Part shown: positions 1 to 8,464 of the stretch, in pieces
How positions within the stretch are numbered: position 1 is the stretch's first letter
How the letters are laid out: each line of letters opens with the position of its first letter
Source of the DNA: an uncultured Clostridia bacterium
GTDB taxonomy: Bacteria; Bacillota; Clostridia; Oscillospirales; Acutalibacteraceae
Length of the DNA stretch: 58,289 bases
Assembly (NCBI GenBank): GCA_945948515.1
Contig: CAMFBH010000010.1
Span: 1 to 58,289, forward strand
Direction of reading: 5' to 3'
Notes under the pieces: generated by a model
The model's input: only the letters and a program-made list of their open reading frames with translations
The model's database searches: none
What the model was told of the DNA's origin: nothing
Made by a program: the position numbers and the translations under genes

Positions 1-458
1 AGTATTATGTTGCTTCTGATAAAATTGACCAGGGCGAGTTGCTTGAAGGTCCTTGCCCTGCCGATATCGACCATAATCAGTTTGAAACATGGAAACAACA
101 GGGAGATATTTTAGGTGCGTTTTTCGGCCATGACCACAACAATGATTTTTCAGGTGTGTTAGACGGTATCCGTCTTACAGCAGTTCCGGCGGCAGGATAT
201 TACAGCTACGGATATAATCACGGTGTTCGCACAATAACCTTAAACGAGAGCAATCCCGAAAGCTTTGAAAGCGATATCATTTTAAGCGACCAACTTCTCG
301 GTTATAAGGTTAAACCCATCTATAAAGCAAGGCACGGCTACTATGAATACAATTATATTTTCAAACCCGCCGTATGCGGTGCAGTGGGCGGCATAGCACT
401 GATAGGTGCAGTTAGTGCAGTAATTGTTAAAGCCGTTAAAAAGAGAAAGAATAAATAA
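1..458 (+). CDS. Metallophosphoesterase, C-terminal part (5' end outside window)
   Basis: The reading frame is open from base 3, so the gene is cut by the window edge and only the last 150 or so residues are visible. GHDHNNDF is the distal histidine metal-binding motif of calcineurin-like phosphoesterases. It is followed by the usual tail pattern (GIRLTAVPAAGYYSYGYNHG). The protein ends in a hydrophobic helix of about 20 residues and a basic KKRKNK tail, which suggests a C-terminal membrane anchor with the enzyme outside the cell. It converges on the minus-strand gene at 484 and shares a terminator with it. The substrate cannot be told from this fragment. Confidence 0.75.
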   Translation, partial: YYVASDKIDQGELLEGPCPADIDHNQFETWKQQGDILGAFFGHDHNNDFSGVLDGIRLTAVPAAGYYSYGYNHGVRTITLNESNPESFESDIILSDQLLGYKVKPIYKARHGYYEYNYIFKPAVCGAVGGIALIGAVSAVIVKAVKKRKNK

Positions 459-459
459 G

Positions 460-499
460 AAAAAGCAGGACTTAACGCAATAGTTAAGTCCTGCTTTTT
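460..499. terminator. Bidirectional intrinsic terminator
   Basis: A perfect 17-bp inverted repeat (460-476 with 483-499) has a 6-base loop. It is A-rich on the left and T-rich on the right, so it can terminate both convergent transcripts. It overlaps the stop codon of the minus-strand gene ending at 484. Confidence 0.92.
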
Positions 500-1140
500 A
501 TCTTTTTGTCCACTTGAAAATGGAGAACAAGGGAAACTATAATTGTTATAATGCAAATATACGGTCCAATGCATATTTGTGCGCCGAAGCTTGCAGAGAG
601 TATTGTTAGGGCAACCGATACAATCAGAAGAATTGCCGACACAGCCGTGTTGCGCTTCAATCCGCTTTTCTGATATGAAAACAGAGTAAAGATTAACAAA
701 AGCAGACTGAGTAAAACAACGCAAACGATAAATATCATTCCCAATAAAACACTTTTGTTTCCTAAAACCGTGTTACCTAAAAAGCTGCCGATACCGTCGC
801 CGGATGAGGCGGATATAATTGCCTTAATCAAAGCAATAAGGCTGATAGGCTCGGAAAACTCCTTTACTCCGTTAAGCTTGAAAAGCGGGAGCAGCAGAGA
901 AGCAACGGGCAAGAACAGAGAAATAAGCCGAATAATTGAAATTAAAGAGCCGATTGTTGAGTCCTTAACTCCGTTTAAGAATCTGTCGAGCGAATCCCAT
1001 TCTGCCTGAGCTTTTTTTGCATCATCTTCAAGGCGCTTATCCATTTCATAATACATTAAATTTGCACCGCAGGAGGGGCAGCACGGCTTGAAGTACATGG
1101 GGCCTAGCTTTTTGTTGCATTTAGGGCATCTGTTATTCAT
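484..1140 (-). CDS. Zinc-ribbon multi-pass membrane protein, unknown function
   Basis: The 218-residue product starts with a small zinc ribbon: CPKC at residues 5-8 and CPSC about 15 residues later. A short charged helix (around residues 33-60) follows, then about four hydrophobic segments. This zinc-ribbon-plus-membrane layout is common in clostridial proteins of unknown role. I chose the ATG at 1140 because GGAGGT lies 8 bases upstream; an in-frame GTG at 1149 lies inside that ribosome site. The start overlaps the end of the symporter gene by 8 bases, so translation is probably coupled. It may be an accessory of the transporter, but that is only inferred from position. Confidence 0.7.
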   Translation of the reverse strand: MNNRCPKCNKKLGPMYFKPCCPSCGANLMYYEMDKRLEDDAKKAQAEWDSLDRFLNGVKDSTIGSLISIIRLISLFLPVASLLLPLFKLNGVKEFSEPISLIALIKAIISASSGDGIGSFLGNTVLGNKSVLLGMIFIVCVVLLSLLLLIFTLFSYQKSGLKRNTAVSAILLIVSVALTILSASFGAQICIGPYICIITIIVSLVLHFQVDKKIKSRT

Positions 1141-2593
1141 TGATTGCACCTCCGTTTGAAACCTCTTGTGAAACCTTTTGTCTGTGAAGCTTCATTTCGT
1201 TTCTGATGGTGCTCAGCTTTTCTCCTTCAAGGTTATAGAAGAAATAGGGGATAACAGAAATTAAGCCAAGCATCTGCGGAATAACGGTGAAGAATGCCCA
1301 GAGCCAAAAATTAGTGTTAACTCCGCCTACATTTGTTTTAACCACATCATCAACAACAACATATCCGATAAGCGGAAGAAGCGCTGTTCCGATTGAGGTT
1401 GAAACAGAGCCGGAAAGCTTTCCTACAAATGTTAAAACAGAGAAGCTGATTCCTTCGTTTCTCTCACCGGTTTTCCATTCCATATAGTCAACGGTGTCGC
1501 CAATCATTTCCATTGGAATAACAAAGTTGAAGCTTTGAATATAAGCGTTAACCATATATTTGAAAACAAGAATGGGAGCAACCCATTTGATTTCGTCATA
1601 ATGCTTAATGCCGGCAAGGAAGCAGATTAAAGAAGCGCCTGCGTTTAAGAAAGCATTTAAAATCATAATCTGCCTGTTGCTCAGCCTTGCCTTAACCTTA
1701 GGAATAATTGCGTATGTAACATAACCAACAATCGTTCCCGGAATTCCAACGAGCAATGATATTGTTGCATAGCCGAGAACCGTTATGTAGTAATAGTTTG
1801 CAAGAACATTGCCGATACCGCCGAGTATTGAAAGAACATTAGAAATAATGAGTATCAAAAGAGGCTTGTTCTTAAACATGTATTTAAAGCCGTCAAAAAC
1901 GCTCTGCTCTTTGGTGGATTGAACAACTCTTTCCTTTGTGAAAAATCCTGCAAGAGAAAAGAGAAGAGCACCTATAATTCCCGCAACAACGCCCATAAAG
2001 CAGAAAACCTGCTTGAGATTCCAGCCTATTGCGTGATTGTTGCTCGCATCAATGAGAACCGGCAGAATAACAGTGCTTAAACCGCCGATAACGCTTGAAA
2101 TTATTCTTGCAGAGGTTATTACTCTTGAGCGGTCGCCAGGGCTCGGCGAAATTGCCGACGACATTCCCCAAAAAGAAACATCTCCGATTGTGTAGAAAAA
2201 CTCCCAAATAATATAAGAGAGATACATATAAACTATTTTTACCGCAGCGCTTTTAACATCCTGGAGAAGCAGGGGACCCGAAAAAAGCAGCGCTGTCATA
2301 ATCGATATCGGAATCGGAACAAGAAGCAGATAGGGGCGAAGCTTTCCGTATCGTGTTCTGGTTTTATCAATAAGGCTTCCCATAACGGGATCGTTTATAG
2401 TGTCCCAAATTCCGCAAACGAGAATCATAAACGAAACGGCTCTGCTGTCTATCCCGAAAACAGTAACGAAGAAGTACGACAAAAATCCGCCGGCAACAAG
2501 GTTGTAGCCAAAAACCTGCCCTGCGTTTGCAATGCCGTACATAACTGTTTCTTTAACACCGACATAGCGAATTTCCTTTTTGCTTTCTTCCAT
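1133..2593 (-). CDS. GPH-family (MelB-like) sugar:cation symporter
   Basis: This is a 486-residue, 12-helix membrane transporter of the glycoside-pentoside-hexuronide:cation symporter family within the major facilitator fold. Signs are the N-terminal GIANAGQVFGYNL helix, the IWDTINDPVMGSLIDKTRTR loop (the family's D-x-x-x-D cation-site region and the following arginine-rich loop), and the MIGDTVDYMEWKTGER segment in the second half. Length is normal for the family. A GGGAGGG ribosome site precedes the ATG. No glycosidase or sugar kinase is adjacent, so the transported sugar cannot be inferred. It is the first gene of a two-gene unit with the zinc-ribbon protein. Confidence 0.88.
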   Translation of the reverse strand: MEESKKEIRYVGVKETVMYGIANAGQVFGYNLVAGGFLSYFFVTVFGIDSRAVSFMILVCGIWDTINDPVMGSLIDKTRTRYGKLRPYLLLVPIPISIMTALLFSGPLLLQDVKSAAVKIVYMYLSYIIWEFFYTIGDVSFWGMSSAISPSPGDRSRVITSARIISSVIGGLSTVILPVLIDASNNHAIGWNLKQVFCFMGVVAGIIGALLFSLAGFFTKERVVQSTKEQSVFDGFKYMFKNKPLLILIISNVLSILGGIGNVLANYYYITVLGYATISLLVGIPGTIVGYVTYAIIPKVKARLSNRQIMILNAFLNAGASLICFLAGIKHYDEIKWVAPILVFKYMVNAYIQSFNFVIPMEMIGDTVDYMEWKTGERNEGISFSVLTFVGKLSGSVSTSIGTALLPLIGYVVVDDVVKTNVGGVNTNFWLWAFFTVIPQMLGLISVIPYFFYNLEGEKLSTIRNEMKLHRQKVSQEVSNGGAINE

Positions 2594-2623
2594 ATTTCCC
2601 TCCCGAAAATAAATATCAATTTT

Positions 2624-2652
2624 ATTTTAACTCTTTTTTTCTTTTAACTCAA
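2624..2652 (-). promoter_or_regulatory. Sigma-A-type promoter for the GPH symporter
   Basis: Read on the minus strand: -35 TTGAGT (2647-2652), a 17-base spacer and -10 TAAAAT (2624-2629). It lies about 30 bases upstream of the symporter start in an AT-rich gap. Confidence 0.5.
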
Positions 2653-2697
2653 TTAATTAATTATCCAAAAAAGAAAGCATAGTTTTATATATTTTAC

Positions 2698-2732
2698 ACA
2701 AAAAAACGGCAGTCCGCTTTGAACTGCCGTTT
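2698..2732 (-). terminator. Intrinsic terminator of yebC
   Basis: A perfect 10-bp stem (2704-2713 with 2723-2732) has a 9-base loop. On the minus strand it is followed by a T-run (A's at 2701-2706 on the plus strand). It lies just beyond the yebC stop codon. Confidence 0.88.
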
Positions 2733-2767
2733 GCTTTTAATTTGTGAAAAACTTATGTGCTGTATTA

Positions 2768-3511
2768 TCAGCCCTCGTATTCGTCCTCGTTTTCCCAGTT
2801 GTGCCAAACATTCTGAACATCGTCATTATCATCGAACATATCAAGCATTCTTTGCATTTTCATCATGTCCTCTTCGCTCTCAAGCCTTGTGTAAGTAGCG
2901 GGGATATAAGCAGGCTCGGAGGAAACAACCGTGTAGCCCTTTTCCTCAAGAATATCTCTGATTTTACCGACTGAATTTGCATCTGTGCGAATTTCAAAAA
3001 CATCTTCATCGTCAGTGAGAAAATCGGAGGCTCCTGCCTCAAGAGCATCATCCATAAGGGAGTCCTCATCAACATCCTCTTTTTCAACAAGAATAACGCC
3101 CTCGCGTGAGAACATAAATGTAACAGAGCCGGAGGTTCCCATGTTTCCGCCCGCCTTGTCAAAATAATGTCTAACCTCGCCGGCAGTTCTGTTTCTGTTG
3201 TCGGTAAGAGTTTCAACAACAACGGCAACTCCACTCGGACCGTAGCCCTCGTAAACTATTTCCTCATAGTTGCTTGTGTCGCTTTCACCTGCGGCTTTTT
3301 TAAGCATTCTTTCAATGTTGTCGTTCGGAACATTGTTCTGCTTAGCCTTAGCAATAATATCTTTAAGCTTTGAATTAACATTCGGGTCGGGACCGCCCTG
3401 CTTAACAGCAACTGCAAGCTCTCTGCCTATTTTGGTAAACACCTTAGCTCTTGCGCCGTCCTTTTCACCTTTTTTGCGCTTAATGGTGCTCCATTTTGAA
3501 TGTCCGCTCAT
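2768..3511 (-). CDS. yebC: YebC/PmpR (TACO1) family protein
   Basis: The 247-residue product has the family N-terminus MSGHSKWSTIKRKKGEKDGA and continues with the usual three-domain TACO1/YebC pattern, including GYGPSGVAVVVETLTDNRNR and the NMGTSGSVTFMF stretch. Members of this family have been described as DNA-binding regulators. More recent work on some members supports a role in translation through polyproline or difficult stretches, so the name transcriptional regulator should be read with caution. It is full length and has AAGGAG upstream of the ATG. It is a single gene with its own promoter and terminator, divergent from glyA. Confidence 0.93.
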   Translation of the reverse strand: MSGHSKWSTIKRKKGEKDGARAKVFTKIGRELAVAVKQGGPDPNVNSKLKDIIAKAKQNNVPNDNIERMLKKAAGESDTSNYEEIVYEGYGPSGVAVVVETLTDNRNRTAGEVRHYFDKAGGNMGTSGSVTFMFSREGVILVEKEDVDEDSLMDDALEAGASDFLTDDEDVFEIRTDANSVGKIRDILEEKGYTVVSSEPAYIPATYTRLESEEDMMKMQRMLDMFDDNDDVQNVWHNWENEDEYEG

Positions 3512-3540
3512 TCATACCACTCCTTTAAAATTCTGGAATA

Positions 3541-3569
3541 ATTCTACCACAACAAAGCACGGTAATCAA
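3541..3569 (-). promoter_or_regulatory. Sigma-A-type promoter for yebC
   Basis: Minus strand: -35 TTGATT (3564-3569), a 17-base spacer and -10 TAGAAT (3541-3546). It lies about 30 bases upstream of the yebC start and back to back with the glyA promoter. Confidence 0.6.
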
Positions 3570-3583
3570 GAGAAAAATAACCG

Positions 3584-3612
3584 TTGTAAAAAAAATATAA
3601 ATGTGTTATTAT
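3584..3612 (+). promoter_or_regulatory. Sigma-A-type promoter for glyA operon
   Basis: -35 TTGTAA (3584-3589), a 17-base spacer and -10 TATTAT (3607-3612), about 45 bases upstream of the glyA start. It forms a divergent promoter pair with yebC. Confidence 0.6.
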
Positions 3613-3656
3613 ATGAAAGTATATAAAAAGCATATATAAAGCAAAGGAGATTTAAA

Positions 3657-4910
3657 ATGTATCCCGATTATTTTGATTCAATATCACTTGTTGCAAAAAG
3701 CGATTCAGAGGTTGCAGAGGCAATGTCACTCGAGCTTAAGCGTCAGCGTGAAAACATTGAGCTTATTGCTTCCGAAAACCTTGTGAGCCCGGCTGTAATG
3801 GCGGCTATGGGAAGCGTTTTAACAAACAAATATGCAGAGGGACTTCCGTCAAAGCGTTATTACGGCGGTTGCCAGTATGTTGATATAGTTGAGGAAATTG
3901 CAATTAAAAGAGCGTGCGAGCTTTTCGGATGCAATTTTGCAAATGTTCAGCCCCATTCGGGTGCTCAGGCTAATACTGCCGTTTACCTTGCTCTGCTCAA
4001 ACCCGGAGATACAGTTATGGGAATGAGCCTTGATAACGGCGGCCATTTAACTCACGGCTCACCCGCAAATATCAGCGGTAAGTATTTTAACTTCGTGCCC
4101 TATGGTGTTGATGATGACGGTTATATTGACCTTAAAGAATTTGCAAAGCAGGTTAACAAGGTTAAGCCGAAGCTTGTTGTAGCAGGCGCATCTGCATATC
4201 CGAGAGAGATTGATTTTAAAACAATGGCAGATATTGCTCATGCAAACGGAGCAATGTTTATGGTTGATATGGCTCACATTGCAGGTCTTGTTGCAGCAGG
4301 TCTTCATCAGTCGCCTATTCCCTATGCCGATGTGGTTACAACAACAACTCACAAAACCCTCAGAGGACCGAGGGGCGGCTTGATTCTCTGCAACAACGAA
4401 TACCTTGCAAAGAAGCTTAATTCCGCAGTGTTCCCGGGAACACAGGGCGGACCGCTTATGCATGTAATAGCAGGAAAAGCAGTTTGCTTCGGCGAGGCGC
4501 TTAAAGACGATTTTAAGGAATATCAAAAGAGAGTAGTGGAAAACGCAAAGGCTCTTGCAAACGGACTTACATCAAGAGGCTTGAATCTTGTTTCGGGCGG
4601 AACTGATAATCACCTTTGCCTTCTTGACCTTAGAGGAACTGATGTTACCGGTAAGGAGCTTGAGCACAGACTTGACGAGGTTCATATAACTCTCAATAAG
4701 AATACTGTTCCGAATGAGCCCCTTTCACCGTTTGTAACCTCGGGTGTAAGAATCGGAACACCTGCCGCAACAACAAGAGGACTCAATGCCGAGGATATGG
4801 ATAAGATTGCGGAATTCATTTATCTTGCAGTAACCGATTTTGATGCTAAAAAGGATTATATCAATAACGGCGTAGCGGAAATCTGCAAAAAATATCCTCT
4901 TTACGAATAA
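3657..4910 (+). CDS. glyA: Serine hydroxymethyltransferase
   Basis: This 417-residue PLP enzyme interconverts serine plus tetrahydrofolate and glycine plus 5,10-methylene-tetrahydrofolate in the cytoplasm. The signature [16 protein letters not shown] contains the PLP-binding lysine (residue 233). [14 protein letters not shown] and the [15 protein letters not shown] segment near the N-terminus are characteristic. Full length for the family. AAAGGAG lies 7 bases before the ATG, and a promoter is visible at 3584-3612. It is first in a run that continues through two glycerophosphotransferase-like genes, an aminotransferase and trpS, with no terminator until 9479. Confidence 0.97.
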   Translation: MYPDYFDSISLVAKSDSEVAEAMSLELKRQRENIELIASENLVSPAVMAAMGSVLTNKYAEGLPSKRYYGGCQYVDIVEEIAIKRACELFGCNFANVQPHSGAQANTAVYLALLKPGDTVMGMSLDNGGHLTHGSPANISGKYFNFVPYGVDDDGYIDLKEFAKQVNKVKPKLVVAGASAYPREIDFKTMADIAHANGAMFMVDMAHIAGLVAAGLHQSPIPYADVVTTTTHKTLRGPRGGLILCNNEYLAKKLNSAVFPGTQGGPLMHVIAGKAVCFGEALKDDFKEYQKRVVENAKALANGLTSRGLNLVSGGTDNHLCLLDLRGTDVTGKELEHRLDEVHITLNKNTVPNEPLSPFVTSGVRIGTPAATTRGLNAEDMDKIAEFIYLAVTDFDAKKDYINNGVAEICKKYPLYE

Positions 4911-4942
4911 TATTACTTAAATAATGAAACGGAGGTGAGAGC

Positions 4943-6142
4943 TTGAAAAAACTGTTTGGTGTTTTCTTTAAAGCAATAATGAATTTTGTTTATCTGTTTT
5001 TTAAGCTCTTGCCTGTAAAAAATAAGGTTTCTTTTATTTCAAGACAGAGCGAAACTCCGAGCCTTGATTTTAGGCTTATGATTGAATGCCTTGAAAAAGA
5101 GTATCCCGAATACGAAGTATCCGTTCTTTGTAAAATGATTCCCGATTCCTTTTCAGGAAAGCTCCTTTACTGCTTTGAATTTTTAAAGCAAATGAAGGCT
5201 CTTGCAACATCAAGGGTTGTTGTGCTCGACGGGTACTGTATTTTAGCCTGTATGTTAAAGCATAAAAAGGATTTGAAAATCATTCAAATTTGGCATGCTC
5301 TCGGTGCGTTTAAGCGATTCGGAAAATCAATTCTCGACCTTGACGGCGGTAGCTCCTCCGAAACGGCAGAGGCATTTGATATGCACAGGAATTATGATTT
5401 TGTGGCGTGTTCGGGTAATGCGTGTGTAGGTCCTTTTTCGGAAGCATTCGGTCAAAAGAAGAGCGATTTTATTCCCATTGGCATACCGAGAATGGATTTT
5501 CTTACGGATAAAAAAGAAAACGAAAAGCTGAAGAATAAAATCTATTCCGAGTATCCGAGTATTAATAACGGCAGAAAGAATATTCTTTATGTTCCAACCT
5601 TCCGTGATAATGACGAAAGCAGGCAGCAGCTTAGAGAAGCAACGAGAAATCTTGTAAATGCCGTAAATTATGATGAGTATAATCTTATCGTAAAGCATCA
5701 TGTGGTAGATTCCGATAAAGAACAGATTTATACAGATAACGCCTCAAACGAAATTGAGGGTGAAAGCTTTGTGGGAATGGAGTTTATGTCGGTTGCGGAT
5801 TGCGTTGTAACAGACTATTCTTCAATTATCTATGAAGCCCTGCTTAAAAATCTGCCTATCTACATTTACTGCTTTGACAGCGAAAGATATCTCGATGAGC
5901 GCGGATTTTATATTGATTTTTATAATGATATTCCCGCAGTTTACTCTAAAACGGCGAAGGAGCTTATTGATAAAATCGAGCGCGGAGAAGAAGCCGATAA
6001 AGAAAAGATTGCATGCTTTAAAAAGCAGTATGTAAACTACGATACTAATGTTGCTCAAAAATATGCAAGCCTTATAGATATGCTTATCAGAAACTGCTAC
6101 GACGGCAGATACAACTATAAACCGGAGGGTGAAAATGGATAA
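4943..6142 (+). CDS. CDP-glycerol glycerophosphotransferase-like protein (first of tandem pair)
   Basis: The 399-residue product belongs to the TagB/TagF family, which transfers glycerol phosphate (or similar polyol phosphates) from a CDP carrier onto teichoic acids or surface glycans. Hallmarks are IQIWHALGAFKRFGKS in the middle, the IGIPRMDFL and NILYVPTFRDN segments, and VVTDYSSIIYEALLKNLP near the C-terminus. An N-terminal hydrophobic stretch (about residues 10-22) may be a membrane-associating helix. The start is TTG at 4943 with GGAGGTGA 4 bases upstream; no better start is visible. It overlaps the next gene, a paralogue, by 8 bases. Donor and acceptor are unknown. Confidence 0.85.
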   Translation: MKKLFGVFFKAIMNFVYLFFKLLPVKNKVSFISRQSETPSLDFRLMIECLEKEYPEYEVSVLCKMIPDSFSGKLLYCFEFLKQMKALATSRVVVLDGYCILACMLKHKKDLKIIQIWHALGAFKRFGKSILDLDGGSSSETAEAFDMHRNYDFVACSGNACVGPFSEAFGQKKSDFIPIGIPRMDFLTDKKENEKLKNKIYSEYPSINNGRKNILYVPTFRDNDESRQQLREATRNLVNAVNYDEYNLIVKHHVVDSDKEQIYTDNASNEIEGESFVGMEFMSVADCVVTDYSSIIYEALLKNLPIYIYCFDSERYLDERGFYIDFYNDIPAVYSKTAKELIDKIERGEEADKEKIACFKKQYVNYDTNVAQKYASLIDMLIRNCYDGRYNYKPEGENG

Positions 6143-7271
6143 AAGAAAGCTTCTTTCACCTGTTTACCCCCTTTTGCAAAGGCTGAAATTTTTAAAGCAG
6201 ATTATTGAGTTTAATTCGGTTAAGGAAAAGGTTAATCCCAAAAAAATTCTATTTTATTCTTCAACAAGGGGGGAGCTCGGCGGAAATCTCCTTTGCATAC
6301 TAAATTACATTAAAGAGAACAGCCTTGATTTTGAAACTGTTGTTTCAAGTCAGGCAAAGCCGCTTTGCGAAAAGGAACTGATTTATCATTTAAAAACAAG
6401 TGCGTTTGTTTTAATAGATGATTTTCAGCCCCTTGTTTATGCTTTAAAATTTTCACCGGATCAAAAGCTTATTCAGCTTTGGCACGCTATGGGAGCCTTC
6501 AAAAAGTTTGGATATTCAAGGGAAAGCGCGGTTAAAAATTCGCTCACCCATAAGAATTACACCCTCGTAACAGTTAGCTCTGAAGATGTGAGAGATTGTT
6601 ATGCAGAGGCTTTTTCGATTGATAAATCAAAGGTTTTGCCCCTCGGAGTTGCAAGAACGGATATGCTTTTCAGCGAAAGCAGAAAAATTGAAGTTCAAAA
6701 CAGGCTTTATTCCAAGGAGCCGTCTTTAAAGGGAAAAAAGGTTTTACTGTTTGCTCCAACCTTTAGAGGAGAAAATGTCAATAATGCATATTATCCAAAT
6801 GAGTTTATGGATATCGGCGCGCTTTGCTCGCTTCTCGGAAATGATTGGGCGATAATTATTAAAATGCACCCCTTTATAAAAAACAGCTTGATCATACCCG
6901 ATGAGGTTAAGAACAGGGTGTTTGATTTTTCGGCTGAAAGAGAAATCAATGATATCCTGTTTATAACGGATGTGCTTGTTACCGATTATTCTTCGGTGAT
7001 TTTTGAAAGCGCAGTATTAAATGTTCCTTTTGTGCTTTATACACCGGATTTAAAGGAATATACAAACAGCCGTGGGTTTTATTATGATTTTTCAACCTAC
7101 GGCGCATGCGGAATTGCAAAGGATTTGAATTCCCTTGCAGATACCGTAAAAAATGTTAAGAACAGCAAGGGCTTGGAGGAATTTAAAGAGCGTTTCGTCA
7201 GCAGCTGTGACGGAGCCTCAACAAAGCGCTTTGTTGAAAAAATATTAGCAGGTGATAGGAATGGACTATAA
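6135..7271 (+). CDS. CDP-glycerol glycerophosphotransferase-like protein (second of tandem pair)
   Basis: The 378-residue paralogue of the preceding gene carries the same landmarks: LIQLWHAMGAFKKFGYSRES, VLLFAPTFRGEN, and VTDYSSVIFESAVLNVPFVL. I start it at ATG 6135, preceded by GGAGGGTG; an in-frame GTG at 6129 lies inside that ribosome site. It overlaps the upstream gene by 8 bases and the downstream aminotransferase by 11 bases, so the three are probably translated as a coupled unit. A pair of such enzymes suggests two successive polyol-phosphate additions, for example a priming and an extending step, but this is inferred. Confidence 0.83.
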   Translation: MDKRKLLSPVYPLLQRLKFLKQIIEFNSVKEKVNPKKILFYSSTRGELGGNLLCILNYIKENSLDFETVVSSQAKPLCEKELIYHLKTSAFVLIDDFQPLVYALKFSPDQKLIQLWHAMGAFKKFGYSRESAVKNSLTHKNYTLVTVSSEDVRDCYAEAFSIDKSKVLPLGVARTDMLFSESRKIEVQNRLYSKEPSLKGKKVLLFAPTFRGENVNNAYYPNEFMDIGALCSLLGNDWAIIIKMHPFIKNSLIIPDEVKNRVFDFSAEREINDILFITDVLVTDYSSVIFESAVLNVPFVLYTPDLKEYTNSRGFYYDFSTYGACGIAKDLNSLADTVKNVKNSKGLEEFKERFVSSCDGASTKRFVEKILAGDRNGL

Positions 7272-8448
7272 GTTTTCAAACAAAATCTCGTCTCTTCAGC
7301 CGTCTGCAATAAGAGAAATTCTTAAAGCAACAGCCGATCCGTCAATAATACCTCTTGCCGCAGGAAATCCCGCACCCGATGCTTTTCCTGTTGATGCAGT
7401 GCGTGAAATTGCAAAAGAAATATTGAATGAAACCCCGATAGATGCACTTCAGTACGGCGTTTCCGAGGGCTATGAGCCTTTAAGAAAAAAGGTTTCGGAT
7501 TGGATGAAGGAGCGCGAGGGAATAGGCGAGGAGTTTGACTCAACCCTTATTGTCAGCGGAGCAACTCAGGTAATGGACCTTGTAACAAAGGTGCTTTGTA
7601 ACGAGGGGGATACCGTTATTTGTGAGGAGCCGTCGTTCATCGGTTCTCTTAACTGCTTTCGTTCCTACGGCTGTAAGCTCAAGGGCATACCCGTTGAAGC
7701 AGACGGAATGAATGTTGATGCGCTTGAAGAAGCACTCAGCACAACCGAGAATGTTAGATTTATATATACAATTCCCAATTTTCAAAATCCTTCCGGCGCA
7801 ACAATGAGCCTTGAAAAAAGGAAAAGGCTTTATGAGCTTGCAAAAAAACATAATGTAATTATTCTTGAGGATAATCCGTACGGAGATTTAAGGGTAAGCG
7901 GAGAAAAGCTTCCAACAATCAAATCAATGGATAAAGACGGAATTGTTATTTATGCCGGCTCATTCAGTAAAATTCTTTCTCCGGGAATTCGTGTTGCATA
8001 TGCAATCGGTCCGTCCGCCGTTCTCGCAAAAATGACAGTGGGCAAGCAGGCTTCCGATGTTCACACGGCAATGCTCAATCAAATGATTGTTTATAAGTGG
8101 CTCAGCGAACACAATCCGGAAAAGCATATTGAAAAAATTCAGGAAATCTACCGTAATAAGCTAAATCTTATGTGTAATTGCATTGATAAGGAGCTCGGAG
8201 ATTTTTTAAGCTATGTTAAGCCCGAGGGCGGACTTTTTGTTTGGTGCCGTCTGCCGGAAAATGTTAATATGCTTGAATTTGTTAAAAAATGCGTTGACAA
8301 GAAGGTTGCGGTTGTGCCCGGCAATGCATTTCTTGTTAACGATACCGATGAATCACATTATATTCGTCTTAATTTCTCAACCCCGTCCGATGAGAAAATA
8401 GTTCTCGGTGTTAAAGCACTCGGAGAGGTTGCAAAGTCTTATCAATAA
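7261..8448 (+). CDS. PLP-dependent aminotransferase, class I/II (LysN/ARO8-like)
   Basis: This 396-residue fold-type I aminotransferase resembles 2-aminoadipate/aromatic aminotransferases. Seen are SLIPLAAGNPAPDAFP-like N-terminal residues (IIPLAAGNPAPDAFP), TIPNFQNPSGATMS, ILEDNPYGDLR with the PLP-nitrogen-binding aspartate, and GSFSKILSPGIR with the PLP lysine (residue 237). It lacks the N-terminal GntR DNA-binding domain of MocR-type regulators, so it is an enzyme. The start is ATG 7261 with AGGTGAT upstream; an in-frame GTG at 7252 lies within that site. It overlaps the glycerophosphotransferase by 11 bases. The substrate is not determined; a broad-specificity amino-acid aminotransferase is the safest reading. 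Confidence 0.85.
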   Translation: MDYKFSNKISSLQPSAIREILKATADPSIIPLAAGNPAPDAFPVDAVREIAKEILNETPIDALQYGVSEGYEPLRKKVSDWMKEREGIGEEFDSTLIVSGATQVMDLVTKVLCNEGDTVICEEPSFIGSLNCFRSYGCKLKGIPVEADGMNVDALEEALSTTENVRFIYTIPNFQNPSGATMSLEKRKRLYELAKKHNVIILEDNPYGDLRVSGEKLPTIKSMDKDGIVIYAGSFSKILSPGIRVAYAIGPSAVLAKMTVGKQASDVHTAMLNQMIVYKWLSEHNPEKHIEKIQEIYRNKLNLMCNCIDKELGDFLSYVKPEGGLFVWCRLPENVNMLEFVKKCVDKKVAVVPGNAFLVNDTDESHYIRLNFSTPSDEKIVLGVKALGEVAKSYQ

Positions 8449-8464
8449 TATAGGAGAAATATAA

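Noticed and set aside
353-724. Minus-strand frame overlapping the metallophosphoesterase end and zinc-ribbon gene
   Set aside because: It crosses the bidirectional terminator at 460-499 and overlaps two better-supported genes.
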